From positions 124,001 to 188,000 of the forward strand of contig CAVYNA010000003.1 of the NCBI GenBank assembly GCA_963769765.1: a stretch of DNA of 64,000 nt. Direction: 5' to 3'. The notes below the pieces were generated by a model that was given only the letters and a program-made list of their open reading frames with translations, had not been told where the DNA came from and did no database searches. This DNA comes from Bog-756 sp963769765. GTDB lineage: Bacteria; Actinomycetota; Acidimicrobiia; Acidimicrobiales; RAAP-2. The first letter of the stretch is position 1, and every line of letters begins with the position of its first letter. The translations under genes were made by a program, and so were the position numbers. This document shows, in pieces, positions 16,399 to 24,797 of this stretch.

Positions 16399-17226
16399 TT
16401 ACCTGTGGCCGCTCGGCCCCCCGGGAGCGCCGCGCAGATGGATCACGTCACCGGCCACAACGGTGCGACGCTCTCCGCCGACATCGACGACCAGATGGCC
16501 CTCGCCCGTGAGCTCGACGGCGTCACCGACGAGCCGCCCGTCCGGCAGGTCGACCACCACCCGTCGTCCGAGCGTCGCGCAGCACGACCGCACAGCGTCG
16601 GCCTGTCGGGTCCGCCCCGCCCGCGTCGCGAGGTCCGAGACACGGGGCTCGAGGGCGTCGAGCAGCGCATCGAGGAGCACGTCGAGGTCGACCGGCCCGC
16701 CAGCCAGCTGCTGCAGCGATGCCGCGTGACCGACCAGCTCTTCGGGGAGGTCCGCCTCCCCTGCCGGCCAGTTGGCGTTGATCCCGATGCCGACGACGAT
16801 GGGCGGTCGGAGCGCCGGTCCTGCACCGGTCCTTCGGACAGGAGTGCTGGTGGTGGCGAGGTCGGCTTCGGCCAGCACGCCGGCGACCTTCCGACCGTCG
16901 GCGGCGATCAGATCGTTCGGCCACTTGAGCCGGAGCGCGACCCCGGTGGTCGTGGCTGCGGCGTCGAGGCCCGCCAATGCGACGACTGCGCCGACGAGGT
17001 AGCGCTCCTCGGCCGGGACCCCCGGACGGAGCAGCACCGACATCAAGAGATTGGCACCGGCAGGTGCGACCCACGACCGACCGAGCCGGCCCCGACCCGA
17101 GCGCTGGTGCTGCGCGACCGCGACCACACCTTCCGCCGCGCCGGCACGTGCCTCGTCGAGGAGGTACCGGTTGGTCGAGTCGAGCTCGTCGAAGCGCCGG
17201 ACGTCGCTGAACCTGGTGCCCGGCAT
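16399..17226 (-). CDS. birA: Biotin--[acetyl-CoA carboxylase] ligase
   Basis: A 275-residue biotin protein ligase. The N-terminus holds DELDSTNRYLL, then HQRSGRGRLGRSWVAP (biotinyl-AMP loop), RLKWPNDLIAADGRKVAGVLAE and GIGINAN, with the small C-terminal SH3-like domain after about residue 220. There is no N-terminal winged helix, so this is the non-regulatory monofunctional type. It attaches biotin to carrier proteins; the divergent gene encodes exactly such a biotin carrier. A TAGGCT element sits 7 nt before the ATG at 17226, consistent with leaderless transcription. Confidence 0.93.
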   Translation of the reverse strand: MPGTRFSDVRRFDELDSTNRYLLDEARAGAAEGVVAVAQHQRSGRGRLGRSWVAPAGANLLMSVLLRPGVPAEERYLVGAVVALAGLDAAATTTGVALRLKWPNDLIAADGRKVAGVLAEADLATTSTPVRRTGAGPALRPPIVVGIGINANWPAGEADLPEELVGHAASLQQLAGGPVDLDVLLDALLDALEPRVSDLATRAGRTRQADAVRSCCATLGRRVVVDLPDGRLVGDAVELTGEGHLVVDVGGERRTVVAGDVIHLRGAPGGPSGHR

Positions 17227-17239
17227 GGCACAGAGCCTA
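17227..17239 (-). promoter_or_regulatory. Leaderless -10 element of birA
   Basis: TAGGCT (complement of 17234-17239) is separated from the birA start codon by 7 nt, with no Shine-Dalgarno sequence between them. Confidence 0.5.
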
Positions 17240-17318
17240 TGGGCCGTGCCAGTGTGGTAGCGCCTCGGGGCAGCTCGCCCGACCGGTCCCGTTCCGACGT
17301 CGATTCGAAAGGCACAGC

Positions 17319-19112
17319 GTGCTGAAGAAGGTTCTCATCGCCAATCGGGGGGAGATCGCGGTCCGTGTCGCCCGGACGTGTCGCGAGCTCGGGGTGACCA
17401 CCGTGGCGGTCTACTCCGAGCTCGACCGCGACGCACTCCACGTGCGGCTCGCCGACGAGGCGTACGCCCTCGGGGGACAGACCGCGGCGGAGAGTTACCT
17501 GAACACCGAGGCGATCCTCGAGATCATCCGTGCAAGCGGGGCGGACGGAGTCCATCCCGGGTACGGGTTCTTCTCCGAGAACACCGATTTCGCCCGCGCG
17601 ATCACCGACCTCGGAGTCACCTTCGTCGGGCCGCCGCCCGAGGCGATCGAGATCATGGGCGACAAGATCAGCTCCCGCCACGCGGCCGAGCGGGCGGGGG
17701 TCTCGGGCGTGCCCGGGCGCACCGAGGTGCTGACCTCCGCCGCCGAGGTCGTCGAGTTCGGTTCGGAGCTCGGCTGGCCGGTCGCGATCAAGGCCGCCTT
17801 CGGCGGAGGAGGCCGCGGGATGAAGGTGGTCGCGACCCCCGAGGACGCGGAGGAGGCCCTCGAGTCCGCGCGGCGTGAGTCCGCCGCCTACTTCGGTCGG
17901 GACGAATGCTATGTCGAGCGGTACCTCGCCTGGCCGCGCCACGTCGAGATGCAGATCATCGCCGACGCGCACGGGAACACCGTCTGGCTCGGCGAGCGCG
18001 ACTGCTCGGCCCAACGCCGCCACCAGAAGCTCGTCGAGGAAAGCCCGGCGCCGAACTTCCCCGACGAGGTCCGCCGGGCGATGGGTGAGGCTTCGGTGAA
18101 GGTGGCCGAGGCGTGCGGCTACCGAAATGCCGGCACCGTCGAGTTCCTCTATCAGGACGGCGAGTTCTACTTCCTCGAGATGAACACCCGGCTGCAGGTC
18201 GAGCACCCCATCACCGAGTTGGTCACCGGGCTCGACCTGGTGGAGTGGCAGCTCCGCGTCGCGGCCGGCGAACCGCTCGGCTTCACCCAGGACGACGTCG
18301 AGCGGCGCGGCCACGCAATCGAGGTCCGGATCAACGCCGAGAACCCGGCCGGCGGAGCCTTCACCCCGTCGCCGGGCACGATCACCAGGTTCGACGTCCC
18401 GGGCGGGCCCGGAGTCCGGCTCGACACCGGGTACGGCTCGGGCGACACCGTCAGCCAGTTCTACGACAACCTCGTGGCCAAGCTGGTCGTCTGGGGCCAC
18501 GACCGCGAAGCCGCGCGGAACCGGATGCTCCGAGCGATCGACGAGACGCAGATCGAAGGGGTCGCGACGACCCTGCCGGCGGACGTCGCGATCCTCACGC
18601 ACCCCGATTTCATCGCCGGTGAGCACTCGACCAACTGGGTCGAGCACAGCCTCGATCTGAGTGGCGTCGCCGCGCCGGCAGCGTCCGCGTCGACAGCGCC
18701 GGGACACGCAGATCCGCCTGACGGGGCCGATCCGGTCCCGAAGGTCCTGCGCGACGTGACGGCGGAGGTCGACGGGCGCCGCTACCAGGTGAAGCTCTGG
18801 GTCCCCGACCTCGCCGACGCGGTCGCACCCTCCGGCGCGGTTTCGTCCGCACGTGGCGGCGCGAAGAAGCGGGCGAAGTCCGCGGCGGCGTCCGGCGGAT
18901 CGGGCACCGTCGCGGTGCCGATGCAGGGCACGATCATCAAGATCCTCGTCGGCGTCGGCGACGCGGTCGAGGTCGGGCAGACCGTCTGCGTGCTCGAGGC
19001 GATGAAGATGGAGAACAACGTCAACGCCGAGAAGGGCGGGACGGTCAAGGAGGTCAGGGTCGGTGTCGGCGACTCCGTCGGCCCCGGTGACGTGATCGCG
19101 GTCATCGAGTAG
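17319..19112 (+). CDS. Acyl-CoA carboxylase alpha subunit (biotin carboxylase plus biotin carrier)
   Basis: A 597-residue two-domain subunit. Residues 1-450 are a biotin carboxylase (VLIANRGEIAVRVARTC, ATP-grasp FGGGGRGMKVV, EMNTRLQVEHPITE). Residues 520-597 are the biotinyl domain with biotinylated Lys563 in EAMKMEN. A linker rich in Ala, Ser and Lys joins them. The architecture is that of actinobacterial AccA-type alpha subunits used for acetyl-, propionyl- and longer acyl-CoA. The nearby methylmalonyl-CoA mutase makes propionyl-CoA carboxylase a good guess, but no beta subunit is in the window. The start is GTG at 17319, with GAAAGG 8 nt upstream. birA lies divergently next to it and can biotinylate the product. 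Confidence 0.93.
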   Translation: MLKKVLIANRGEIAVRVARTCRELGVTTVAVYSELDRDALHVRLADEAYALGGQTAAESYLNTEAILEIIRASGADGVHPGYGFFSENTDFARAITDLGVTFVGPPPEAIEIMGDKISSRHAAERAGVSGVPGRTEVLTSAAEVVEFGSELGWPVAIKAAFGGGGRGMKVVATPEDAEEALESARRESAAYFGRDECYVERYLAWPRHVEMQIIADAHGNTVWLGERDCSAQRRHQKLVEESPAPNFPDEVRRAMGEASVKVAEACGYRNAGTVEFLYQDGEFYFLEMNTRLQVEHPITELVTGLDLVEWQLRVAAGEPLGFTQDDVERRGHAIEVRINAENPAGGAFTPSPGTITRFDVPGGPGVRLDTGYGSGDTVSQFYDNLVAKLVVWGHDREAARNRMLRAIDETQIEGVATTLPADVAILTHPDFIAGEHSTNWVEHSLDLSGVAAPAASASTAPGHADPPDGADPVPKVLRDVTAEVDGRRYQVKLWVPDLADAVAPSGAVSSARGGAKKRAKSAAASGGSGTVAVPMQGTIIKILVGVGDAVEVGQTVCVLEAMKMENNVNAEKGGTVKEVRVGVGDSVGPGDVIAVIE

Positions 19113-19145
19113 CGGTGGTCGGGTCGCGGCGGTCGTGACATCCCG

Positions 19146-20312
19146 GTGAGCACTCCCGATCCCGCCAAGGAAGCCGCACGGGCTGCCGTCGACGGAGTCC
19201 TCGACGAGATGGTTCGACTCAGCCACGCCATCCACGACGCGCCGGAGCTCGCCTTCGAGGAGGAACGTGCCGCACGGTGGACCGCGGAACGCCTCGCAGA
19301 GGGCGGTTTCGAGGTCACGGAAGGCGTGGCCGGCCTCCCGACAGCCTTTACCGCCGAGGCCGGCTCCGGCGAGCTCGTCGTCGCGATCTGCGCCGAGTAC
19401 GACGCGCTCCCCGAGGTCGGCCACGCCTGCGGGCACAACATCATCGCGGCGACCGCGGTGGGGGCCGGCCTCGGCCTCGCCGGGCTCGCCGACGAGCTGG
19501 GCCTCACCGTCCGGGTGCTCGGCACACCGGCCGAGGAGGGCGGCGGGGGGAAGGTCAGCATGCTCGATGCCGGGTGCTTCGACGGCGTCCACGCGGCGAT
19601 GATGGTCCACCCCTGGCCGGCCGACCGGCTCGAGGCGATCTGCCTCGCGGTCTCCCACTTCGACGTCGTCTTCCGCGGCAAGGGGGCGCACGCCTCGGCC
19701 GCTCCGTGGGAGGGCGTCAACGCCGGGGACGCCATGGTGGTCGCCCAGGTGGCCGTCGGCCTGCTCCGCCAGCAGCTCCCGCCCGGCGACCAGGTGCACG
19801 GTGTCGTCCTCAACGGGGGCCGGGCGGCCAATGTCATCCCCGACGCGGTGACCGGACGCTTCATGTGCCGATCGGTGACCGTCGAGCGTCTCGAAGTACT
19901 CGAGCGCCGGGTGCGGGCCTGCTTCGAATCCGGGGCGACTGCGACAGGCGCCACGGTCGCGTTCGAGTCCCTCGCACCGGTCTACTCGCACATGGAGAGC
20001 GACCCGGGGCTGCTCGCCGCCTACCGCGCCAACGCGGAACGTCTCGGTCGGACCTTCGACCTCGACGACGCCGACGTGCCGCGGCCCACCCTCTCGACCG
20101 ACATGGCCAACGTCTCGCTCGTGGTCCCGACGATCCACCCGTTGCTCGGCATCGAAGCGGGCGGCTCGGTCAACCACCAACCCGAGTTCGCCGCCGCCTG
20201 CATCACCGGCTCGGCCGACGCCGCCGTGCACGACGGCGCGCTCGCGATGGCCTGGACCGCAATCGACGCGGCCCGACCCGGCGTGTTGCGGGACCACCTG
20301 CTCGGCCGGTAG
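19146..20312 (+). CDS. M20 family amidohydrolase/peptidase
   Basis: A 388-residue M20 metallohydrolase. Its segments are CAEYDALPEVGHACGHN, with the metal-binding His and Asp in the usual form, GTPAEEGGGGK (catalytic Glu), MVHPWP, and the dimerisation-domain motif FRGKGAHASAAPWEG. This set resembles the AbgB/PM20D2 group, which cleaves aminoacyl or p-aminobenzoyl dipeptides, more than carboxypeptidase G2. It is cytoplasmic, since no signal peptide is seen. The GTG at 19146 follows the carboxylase by 33 nt and may be co-transcribed. The substrate is unknown. It converges on the mutase gene. Confidence 0.88.
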   Translation: MSTPDPAKEAARAAVDGVLDEMVRLSHAIHDAPELAFEEERAARWTAERLAEGGFEVTEGVAGLPTAFTAEAGSGELVVAICAEYDALPEVGHACGHNIIAATAVGAGLGLAGLADELGLTVRVLGTPAEEGGGGKVSMLDAGCFDGVHAAMMVHPWPADRLEAICLAVSHFDVVFRGKGAHASAAPWEGVNAGDAMVVAQVAVGLLRQQLPPGDQVHGVVLNGGRAANVIPDAVTGRFMCRSVTVERLEVLERRVRACFESGATATGATVAFESLAPVYSHMESDPGLLAAYRANAERLGRTFDLDDADVPRPTLSTDMANVSLVVPTIHPLLGIEAGGSVNHQPEFAAACITGSADAAVHDGALAMAWTAIDAARPGVLRDHLLGR

Positions 20313-20333
20313 CGCGACCGCGACGGGCCGGAC

Positions 20334-20356
20334 CCGCCGACGTGGCCGCTCGGCGG
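20334..20356. terminator. Hairpin between convergent genes
   Basis: CCGCCGA (20334-20340) pairs with TCGGCGG (20350-20356) across a 9-nt loop in the gap between the M20 gene and the convergent methylmalonyl-CoA mutase gene. There is no U tract. It is probably a bidirectional terminator. Confidence 0.45.
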
Positions 20357-20377
20357 CGGGCGGAGCCTGCCGATCGG

Positions 20378-21985
20378 TTACCCGTTCGGGCGGTACTCGC
20401 CGAACACCCCGCGGAGCACGTCGGAGACCTCGCCGAGGGTGGCCATCGCAGCGAGCGCCGTCTTCATCGGTGGGAGCAGGTTCTGGGTGCCCCGCGCCGC
20501 GGCCTCGACGTCCCCGAGCGCGGCGTCGACCGCGGACTGGTCCCGCTCGGCGCGCACCCTGGCCACCCGTTCGACCTGGGACCGTTGGAGCTCGGCGTCG
20601 ACGGGGAAGACATCGGCCGGCTCGACCTGCTCGTCGACGAACCGGTTGACCCCGACGACGACCTTCTCCTCGGCGTCGATGGCCTTCGCGTAGGCGTATG
20701 CAGCCTGTTCGATCTCCTGTTGAAGGAAGTGGGCCTCGATCGCATCGACCGCACCACCCATGGCGTCGATGCGCTCGAGGTACTCCCAGGCTCCGGCCTC
20801 CACCTGGTCGGTGAGGTTCTCGACGAACCACGAGCCCGCCAGCGGATCGACCGTGTCCGTGATGCCTGACTCGTAGCCGACGATCTGTTGGGTGCGCAGC
20901 GCGATCTTCGCGGCCCGCTCGGTCGGGAGCCCGAGGGCCTCGTCGAACCCGTTGGTGTGGAGGCTCTGGGTCCCGCCGAGAGCCGCGGCCATCGCCTGGA
21001 TGGTGACCCGGACGATGTTGTTCTCCGGCTGCTGGGCCGTGAGCGTCGACCCGCCCGTCTGGGTGTGGAAGCGCAGCAGGGTCGACCGCTCGTCCTTCGC
21101 CCCGAAGCGCTCGCGCATGAGCTTGGCCCACATGCGGCGCGCGGCGCGGAACTTGGCGACCTCCTCGAAGAGGTTGTTGTGCGCGTTCCAGAAGAAGCTC
21201 AGCCTCGGGGCGAAGGCATCGACGTCGAGCCCGGCCGCGAGCGCTGCCTCGACGTAGGCGATTCCGTTCGAGATGGTGAACGCGATCTCCTGGACCGCGG
21301 TCGAACCGGCTTCACGGATGTGGTAGCCCGAGATGGAGATCGTGTTCCACGCGGGAAGGTGCTCGGCACAGTAGGAGAACGTGTCGGTGACGAGGCGCAT
21401 CGACGGCCGCGGCGGGAAGATGTAAGTGCCGCGTGCGACGTACTCCTTCAAGATGTCGTTCTGGATGGTGCCGCCGAGCTGGTCGGCGGCAACACCGTTC
21501 TCCTCTGCCACCAGCTGGTAGAAGAGCAGCAGGATCGCCGCGGTCGAGTTGATCGTCATGGACGTCGTGACCTTGTCGAGCGGCAGGCCGGCGAGCAAGA
21601 GGCGCATGTCGGCGAGGGAGTCGATCGCAACTCCGACTTTGCCCACCTCGCCCTCGGCGCGGGGGTGGTCGGAGTCGTAGCCCATCTGGGTCGGGAGGTC
21701 GAAGGCGCACGACAGCCCGGTCTGACCGGCACCGAGGAGGAAATTGAACCGTTCGTTGGTGGACTCGGCGGTGCCGAACCCTGCGTACTGGCGCATCGTC
21801 CAGAGCCGACCGCGGTACATGTCGGCGCGGATGCCCCGGGTGTACGGGAACGCCCCGGGTGCCCCGAGCTTGACCTCGGGATCCCACCCGTGGAGGTCGT
21901 CAGGTCCGTAGACCTCGCGGATCTCGATGCCGGAGTCGGTCACCCGCTCGCGTGCCTGCCCCGACGCGTTGGAGTCGCTCGCCAT
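20378..21985 (-). CDS. Methylmalonyl-CoA mutase, large (catalytic) subunit without B12 domain
   Basis: A 535-residue catalytic TIM-barrel subunit of an acyl-CoA mutase. FPYTRG, RQYAGFGTAEST, TQMGYDSDHP, SMTINSTAAILL, GTIQNDILKEY and SFFWNAHNN are clear. The B12-binding small domain (DxHxxG) is not fused and not found elsewhere in the window except in MetH. Two positions that separate methylmalonyl-CoA from isobutyryl-CoA mutases, Tyr67 (in MRQY) and Arg185 (in VARGTY), carry the methylmalonyl-type residues. It interconverts succinyl-CoA and (R)-methylmalonyl-CoA. The ATG at 21985 has TAACCT 6 nt upstream and is probably leaderless. The adenosyltransferase at 30 kb could supply the cofactor. 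Confidence 0.92.
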   Translation of the reverse strand: MASDSNASGQARERVTDSGIEIREVYGPDDLHGWDPEVKLGAPGAFPYTRGIRADMYRGRLWTMRQYAGFGTAESTNERFNFLLGAGQTGLSCAFDLPTQMGYDSDHPRAEGEVGKVGVAIDSLADMRLLLAGLPLDKVTTSMTINSTAAILLLFYQLVAEENGVAADQLGGTIQNDILKEYVARGTYIFPPRPSMRLVTDTFSYCAEHLPAWNTISISGYHIREAGSTAVQEIAFTISNGIAYVEAALAAGLDVDAFAPRLSFFWNAHNNLFEEVAKFRAARRMWAKLMRERFGAKDERSTLLRFHTQTGGSTLTAQQPENNIVRVTIQAMAAALGGTQSLHTNGFDEALGLPTERAAKIALRTQQIVGYESGITDTVDPLAGSWFVENLTDQVEAGAWEYLERIDAMGGAVDAIEAHFLQQEIEQAAYAYAKAIDAEEKVVVGVNRFVDEQVEPADVFPVDAELQRSQVERVARVRAERDQSAVDAALGDVEAAARGTQNLLPPMKTALAAMATLGEVSDVLRGVFGEYRPNG

Positions 21986-21997
21986 GGCGACAGGTTA
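21986..21997 (-). promoter_or_regulatory. Leaderless -10 element of the mutase gene
   Basis: TAACCT (complement of 21992-21997) lies 6 nt before the mutase ATG at 21985, with no ribosome binding site. Confidence 0.5.
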
Positions 21998-22016
21998 GGG
22001 GCTCGGCGGACGACCC

Positions 22017-23195
22017 TCAGACGGCGGGCGGCTGCGAGGCGTGGGGCATGCAGAGCTCGTCGTACTCGGCGATCACGATCTCACCTGCATCCGGTCCGCA
22101 CGCGGGACAGGCGGGATCGCGGTGGACCTTGAAGGTCCGGAAGCTCTGCTCGAGCGCGTCGTAGGAGAGGAGCCGACCCTGCAGCGTGTCGCCGATTCCG
22201 AGGAGCAGCTTGATCGCCTCGACGGCCTGGATCGAGCCGATGATCCCCGGCAACACGCCGAGGACGCCCGCCTCCGCACAGCTCGGCGCGAGCTCCGCGG
22301 GTGGAGGCTCGGGGATCATGCACCGGTAGCACGGACCCTCGAAGGGGTTGAACACCGTCGCCTGCCCCTCGAACCGGAAGATCGAGCCGTGCACGACGGG
22401 AATCCGCTCGAGCAGCGACGCGTCGTTGACGAGGTACCGGGTCGGGAAGTTGTCGGTGCCGTCGACGATCACGTCGTAGCCGTCGATGATGTCGAGGACG
22501 TTGTCCGCCCCGAGCCGCACGTCGTGGGTGACCACGTTGACGTCGGGATTGATCAGCGTGATGGTCTTCTTCGCCGAGTCGACCTTCCGCTCGCCGATGC
22601 GGTCGGTGTTGTGGAGGATCTGGCGCTGGAGGTTCGACGCGTCGACCACGTCCATGTCGATGATCCCGATGGTCCCCACACCCGCCGCGGCCAGGTAGAG
22701 CGCTGCGGGGGAGCCGAGCCCTCCTGCGCCGAGCAGGAGAACCTTCGAATCGAGGAGCTCGAGCTGGCCGGCCTCCGACACTTCCGGTAGGAGGAGGTGG
22801 CGCTGGTAGCGGTTGCGCTGTTCGGGCGAGAGCGCACGGGGTGCACTCCAGGCGCGGCCTTCGTCCTTCCAACGGTTGAAGCCACCGATCACCGACGCCA
22901 CGTCGGCGTAACCGAGCTCCTGCATGGTCTTCGCCGCGAATGCCGAGCGGACACCGGCGGCGCAGTAGACGAGCACGTGGGCCGTCTTGTCAGGGATCCG
23001 ACTCTCGACCGAGGTCTCGAGGGTGCCCCGCGGGATATGGATCGCGTTCGCGAGGGCGCCCTGCTCGTACTCGTCCGGTTCGCGGACGTCGAGCACGACG
23101 GTACCCCCGGCGCCGATCTCGTCTTCGGCCGTGGCGGGCTCGATCTCACGGACGGAGGCCTTGGCCTCGGCCAACATCTCCCTGAAGGTGGGCAC
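22017..23195 (-). CDS. Rhodanese-ThiF/MoeB adenylyltransferase-sulfurtransferase
   Basis: A 392-residue protein with two domains in the order rhodanese then ThiF. Residues 15-115 form the rhodanese (LDVREPDEYEQG; active Cys78 in VYCAAGVRS). Residues 122-392 form the E1-like adenylyltransferase (LLLGAGGLGSPAALYLAAAG, NLQRQI, DGTDNFPTRY, catalytic Cys in APSCAEAGVLGVLPG, zinc pairs CYRC and CPAC). It should adenylate and thiocarboxylate a ubiquitin-like sulfur carrier for molybdopterin, thiamine or cysteine synthesis. Actinobacterial MoeZ has the reverse order. The start is GTG 23195, which has AAGGA 11 nt upstream; GTG 23204 is too close to that site. No carrier gene is adjacent. Confidence 0.88.
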   Translation of the reverse strand: MPTFREMLAEAKASVREIEPATAEDEIGAGGTVVLDVREPDEYEQGALANAIHIPRGTLETSVESRIPDKTAHVLVYCAAGVRSAFAAKTMQELGYADVASVIGGFNRWKDEGRAWSAPRALSPEQRNRYQRHLLLPEVSEAGQLELLDSKVLLLGAGGLGSPAALYLAAAGVGTIGIIDMDVVDASNLQRQILHNTDRIGERKVDSAKKTITLINPDVNVVTHDVRLGADNVLDIIDGYDVIVDGTDNFPTRYLVNDASLLERIPVVHGSIFRFEGQATVFNPFEGPCYRCMIPEPPPAELAPSCAEAGVLGVLPGIIGSIQAVEAIKLLLGIGDTLQGRLLSYDALEQSFRTFKVHRDPACPACGPDAGEIVIAEYDELCMPHASQPPAV

Positions 23196-23375
23196 GGCGA
23201 TCACGTTCCTTCGTCGGTGGCGCCGGCCGCGTGCCGGTCCGGCGTCCTGTCCAGCGGGTAAAACACTACCAGCGGGGTCAAGATTCCCGTCCTCTTCGGG
23301 TCGACCGGTGGCGGCCGGTGGCGGCCAGTGGGCGGCAGGGACCCGGTGCCGTAGCGTTCGGGCGGTGGTTGTGCG

Positions 23376-23972
23376 ATGGAGCTGACCGAGGCCGTGCGGC
23401 GTCGGCACATGACCCGCAACTTCACGGACCGCCCCATCCCCGCCGAGACGGTCGGTCACCTGCTGGAGCTGGCACTGCGCGCCCCGTCGGCCGGCAACAC
23501 CCAGGGTCGTGAATTCGTCGTCCTCGAAGGTGCGGAACAGTGCGACCGCTACTGGGAGGCGACGACCGACGATGCCTGGCGTACACGCTCGCGCCGCGTT
23601 GCGGGGATGCGTCGGGCGCCGGTCGTGATCCTCCCATACGCCGATCCCGGCGCCTACGAAGAGCGCTACCGCGAGGCCGACAAGGACGACGGACGGGGCG
23701 TGTCCGACTGGCCCGTCCCCTTCTGGTTCGTCGACACCGCCTTTTCCGTCATGACCCTCCTGCTGGGCGCCACCGAGGCGGGGCTCGGGGCGGCCTTCCT
23801 CGGCAACTTCCGCGGTGAGGACGGGCTCCGCCGCGTCCTCGGCGTTCCCGACGGGTTCCGGTGGTTCGGCGCAGTCCTCCTCGGCTTCCCTGGCGAACCC
23901 GATCCCCCGTCGACCTCGGTCGGTCGAGGGCGGCGGACCATCGAGGAGTGCGTGCACCGGGGGGGCTGGTAG
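23376..23972 (+). CDS. Nitroreductase-family FMN oxidoreductase
   Basis: A 198-residue nitroreductase. The N-terminal AVRRRHMTRNFTDRPI (FMN phosphate Arg residues), LRAPSAGNTQGREFVV, and ATEAGLGAAFLGNF are the usual FMN-binding segments, and the dimer-forming core is complete. It lacks the long insertions of NfsA-type enzymes. The substrate is unknown. The F420 ligase in this window lacks its usual fused nitroreductase-like domain, so this is one candidate for dehydro-F420 reduction, though nothing but family membership supports that. It is divergent from the rhodanese-ThiF gene with 180 nt between them. Confidence 0.85.
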   Translation: MELTEAVRRRHMTRNFTDRPIPAETVGHLLELALRAPSAGNTQGREFVVLEGAEQCDRYWEATTDDAWRTRSRRVAGMRRAPVVILPYADPGAYEERYREADKDDGRGVSDWPVPFWFVDTAFSVMTLLLGATEAGLGAAFLGNFRGEDGLRRVLGVPDGFRWFGAVLLGFPGEPDPPSTSVGRGRRTIEECVHRGGW

Positions 23973-24179
23973 CGGCCGGGGTGGGGTGCCGCTCCGAGCC
24001 GCTTCACGATGGGGCTCGGTCGGACCCGGTGGATCCCGGCGGGGACCCGTGGGTCCGCGGGAGCGGAGGGCCCGTCGATCGTTGCCCGGACCTGGTCGCG
24101 GACCTAGCATCACTCCGTCCTCAGGGGAGGAGGACCCGAAGATCCCCGGTGAGGGTCCGACGAAGGAAGGGGGACGCCC

Positions 24180-24797
24180 ATGACCGACCTCGCCGTCGAT
24201 GTCGGTGCGGCACCGCCGGCTGCGGATCACGGACCGCCGCCGGTTCCCGAGTTCTCGATCATCCCGGTGCGCGGGCTGCCGATCGTGGCGGTCCTCCTGA
24301 TCGGACTGATCGTCGCGATCGGCTCCAACTCTCTGTGGGCGCTCACGTTCTTCCACGTGGCCGGCGGTGGGCTCTGGACCGGCATCGACCTCTTCGTCGG
24401 TCTGATCATCGGACCGATCTTGGGAAGGCTCTCGATCCCCGCCCGCGTCGAGTTCTCGACCAGGTTCATGCCCAAGATGCTGCTCGTCATGCCGACGCTC
24501 GTCGCGATGACACTCGGATCGGGCTTCCAGCTCGCCCGTCATCTCGGCAACCTGAACGCTGCCTATCCCCACCACGGCTGGCTAGTCGCGTCGTACATCA
24601 TCGTGGGCATCATGGCGGTCATCGCCCTCGGGCTCCTCGAGCCGGCAAACCTCGCCGTGCTCTTCGAGCTCAAGAAGCCCCAACCGAACGGCGAGCGCAT
24701 CGGGCGCCTCATGCGGGTGTTCATCTTCACCGCAGGCATCACCGGCGTCATGCAGATCGCGACCATCGTGATCATGACCTTCCTGGCGAGCCGATGA
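24180..24797 (+). CDS. Multi-pass membrane protein, unknown function
   Basis: A 205-residue membrane protein with a Pro/Ala-rich cytoplasmic head to about residue 33. Hydrophobic segments lie at about 34-50, 53-80, 98-115, 135-158 and 180-202. FFHVAGGGLWTGIDLFVGLI in the second segment has a His/Gly/Trp pattern seen in CopD-like and DUF2269-type membrane proteins that may bind heme or metal, a weak resemblance only. AAGGGGG lies 6 nt before the ATG. The next gene overlaps by ATGA and also encodes a small membrane protein, so the two probably form a complex or share a job. Confidence 0.75.
   Translation: MTDLAVDVGAAPPAADHGPPPVPEFSIIPVRGLPIVAVLLIGLIVAIGSNSLWALTFFHVAGGGLWTGIDLFVGLIIGPILGRLSIPARVEFSTRFMPKMLLVMPTLVAMTLGSGFQLARHLGNLNAAYPHHGWLVASYIIVGIMAVIALGLLEPANLAVLFELKKPQPNGERIGRLMRVFIFTAGITGVMQIATIVIMTFLASR

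Noticed and set aside
17043..21131. Long open frame opposite birA, the carboxylase, M20 and mutase genes
   Set aside because: It is antisense to well-supported proteins, has a composition dominated by Arg, Gly and Asp, and shows no family signature. Such frames are expected where stop codons are rare in high-GC DNA.
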